A DNA stretch of 45,969 bases from Pseudomonadota bacterium (GTDB lineage Bacteria > Pseudomonadota > Gammaproteobacteria > Burkholderiales > Chitinibacteraceae), in the NCBI GenBank assembly GCA_026399755.1, contig JAPLQI010000034.1:1-45969 (forward strand), written 5' to 3'. Position 1 is the stretch's first letter. Every line of letters begins with the position of its first letter. A program made the translations under genes and the position numbers. Below the pieces are notes generated by a model, which worked only from the letters and a program-made list of their open reading frames with translations, was not told the origin of the DNA and did not search any database. This document shows positions 45,754-45,969 of the stretch, in pieces.

Positions 45754-45969
45754 TTGGAAACACGACTTCCCGTTTCAGCTTTACAAGCTGATTTATTTAT
45801 TTGCGAGCTCGATCGCCCTTGGCTGGACACGCCTTTTCTGATTGAAGGCTTTCTACTAGAAACGGCTGAACAACTTGCTACGCTTAAAGAATACTGCCAG
45901 TTTGTGACAGTGGATATTGAACGCTCAAATGGTGGCATAGCCCGCTGGGGTTTTCTAAGTGAGTATAAA
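45754..45969 (+). CDS. HD-GYP-type phosphodiesterase with DUF3391, N-terminal part (3' end outside window)
   Basis: The first 72 codons of a gene running off the window. It starts TTG 45754, giving METRLPVSALQADLFICELD, then RPWLDTPFLIEGFLLETAEQ and LKEYCQFVTVDIERSNGG. This is the DUF3391 pattern (xVxxLxxGMxVxxLDRPWLxTPFxxqGF) found before HD-GYP cyclic-di-GMP phosphodiesterase domains. The HD-GYP part itself is not in view, so the call rests on this N-terminal domain. An in-frame TAG at 45733 rules out a much longer start; a weak AAGAA lies upstream. Confidence 0.75.
   Translation, partial: METRLPVSALQADLFICELDRPWLDTPFLIEGFLLETAEQLATLKEYCQFVTVDIERSNGGIARWGFLSEYK

Overview
The window reads as a chromosomal segment of a betaproteobacterium, most likely order Neisseriales (Chromobacteriaceae or a relative). 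I base this on gene order and protein style: the def-fmt-htpX-rsmB-DUF4390-ntrY-ntrX-(TPR)-trkA-trkH run, the lysM-dprA-topA run, and a Dcm-like methyltransferase. The genus is not determined. No rRNA, tRNA, CRISPR array or intact transposase gene was found.

Layout. 1-5.4 kb: the 3' end of a bacterial alpha-2-macroglobulin gene and pbpC, its usual partner, separated by a yigZ gene and by several palindromic repeats. 5.4-9.1 kb: an A+T-richer accessory island holding an MvaI/BcnI-family restriction endonuclease gene whose 5' part is cut by an in-frame amber codon, a convergent Dcm-like cytosine-5 methyltransferase, and two small unknown genes. 9.2-14.5 kb: an ECF-type sigma factor coupled to a DUF2892 membrane protein, a metabolite:H+ symporter-type MFS transporter, and a GAF-PAS-PAS-GGDEF-EAL cyclic-di-GMP protein. 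14.5-19.2 kb (minus): topA, dprA and a LysM protein. 19.3-31 kb (plus): a housekeeping run for formyl-methionine processing (def, fmt), membrane proteolysis (htpX), 16S rRNA methylation (rsmB), the NtrYX two-component system, a TPR protein and the TrkAH potassium system. 31-36.5 kb: a 0.7-kb repeat-rich gap, a LysE exporter, a chemoreceptor, an orphan MetQ-like binding protein and a DUF1275 protein. 36.5-45 kb (minus): a choline-type ABC transporter (choX-choW-choV, with a small translationally coupled leader ORF), a VanZ-like protein and a polyamine-type ABC transporter (potA-potB-potC and a binding protein). The window ends in the first 72 codons of an HD-GYP-type (DUF3391) protein.

The most notable structure outside normal genes is a set of dispersed palindromic intergenic repeats. 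There is a TAGGGTGTGCAAG hairpin family (three copies), a multi-hairpin TTGGGTTACGC family (two copies), a MITE-like unit of about 422 bp with 43-bp inverted ends that encloses one copy of each, and a cluster of short G+C-rich hairpins behind topA. The most notable gene-level observations are the amber codon in the restriction gene, the degenerate AAA+ domain of NtrX, the coupled leader ORF before choX, and a sigma factor with no visible anti-sigma partner other than a 69-residue membrane protein.

All calls come from reading the sequence and remembered family motifs. No database search was run, and residue positions and match counts were made by hand.
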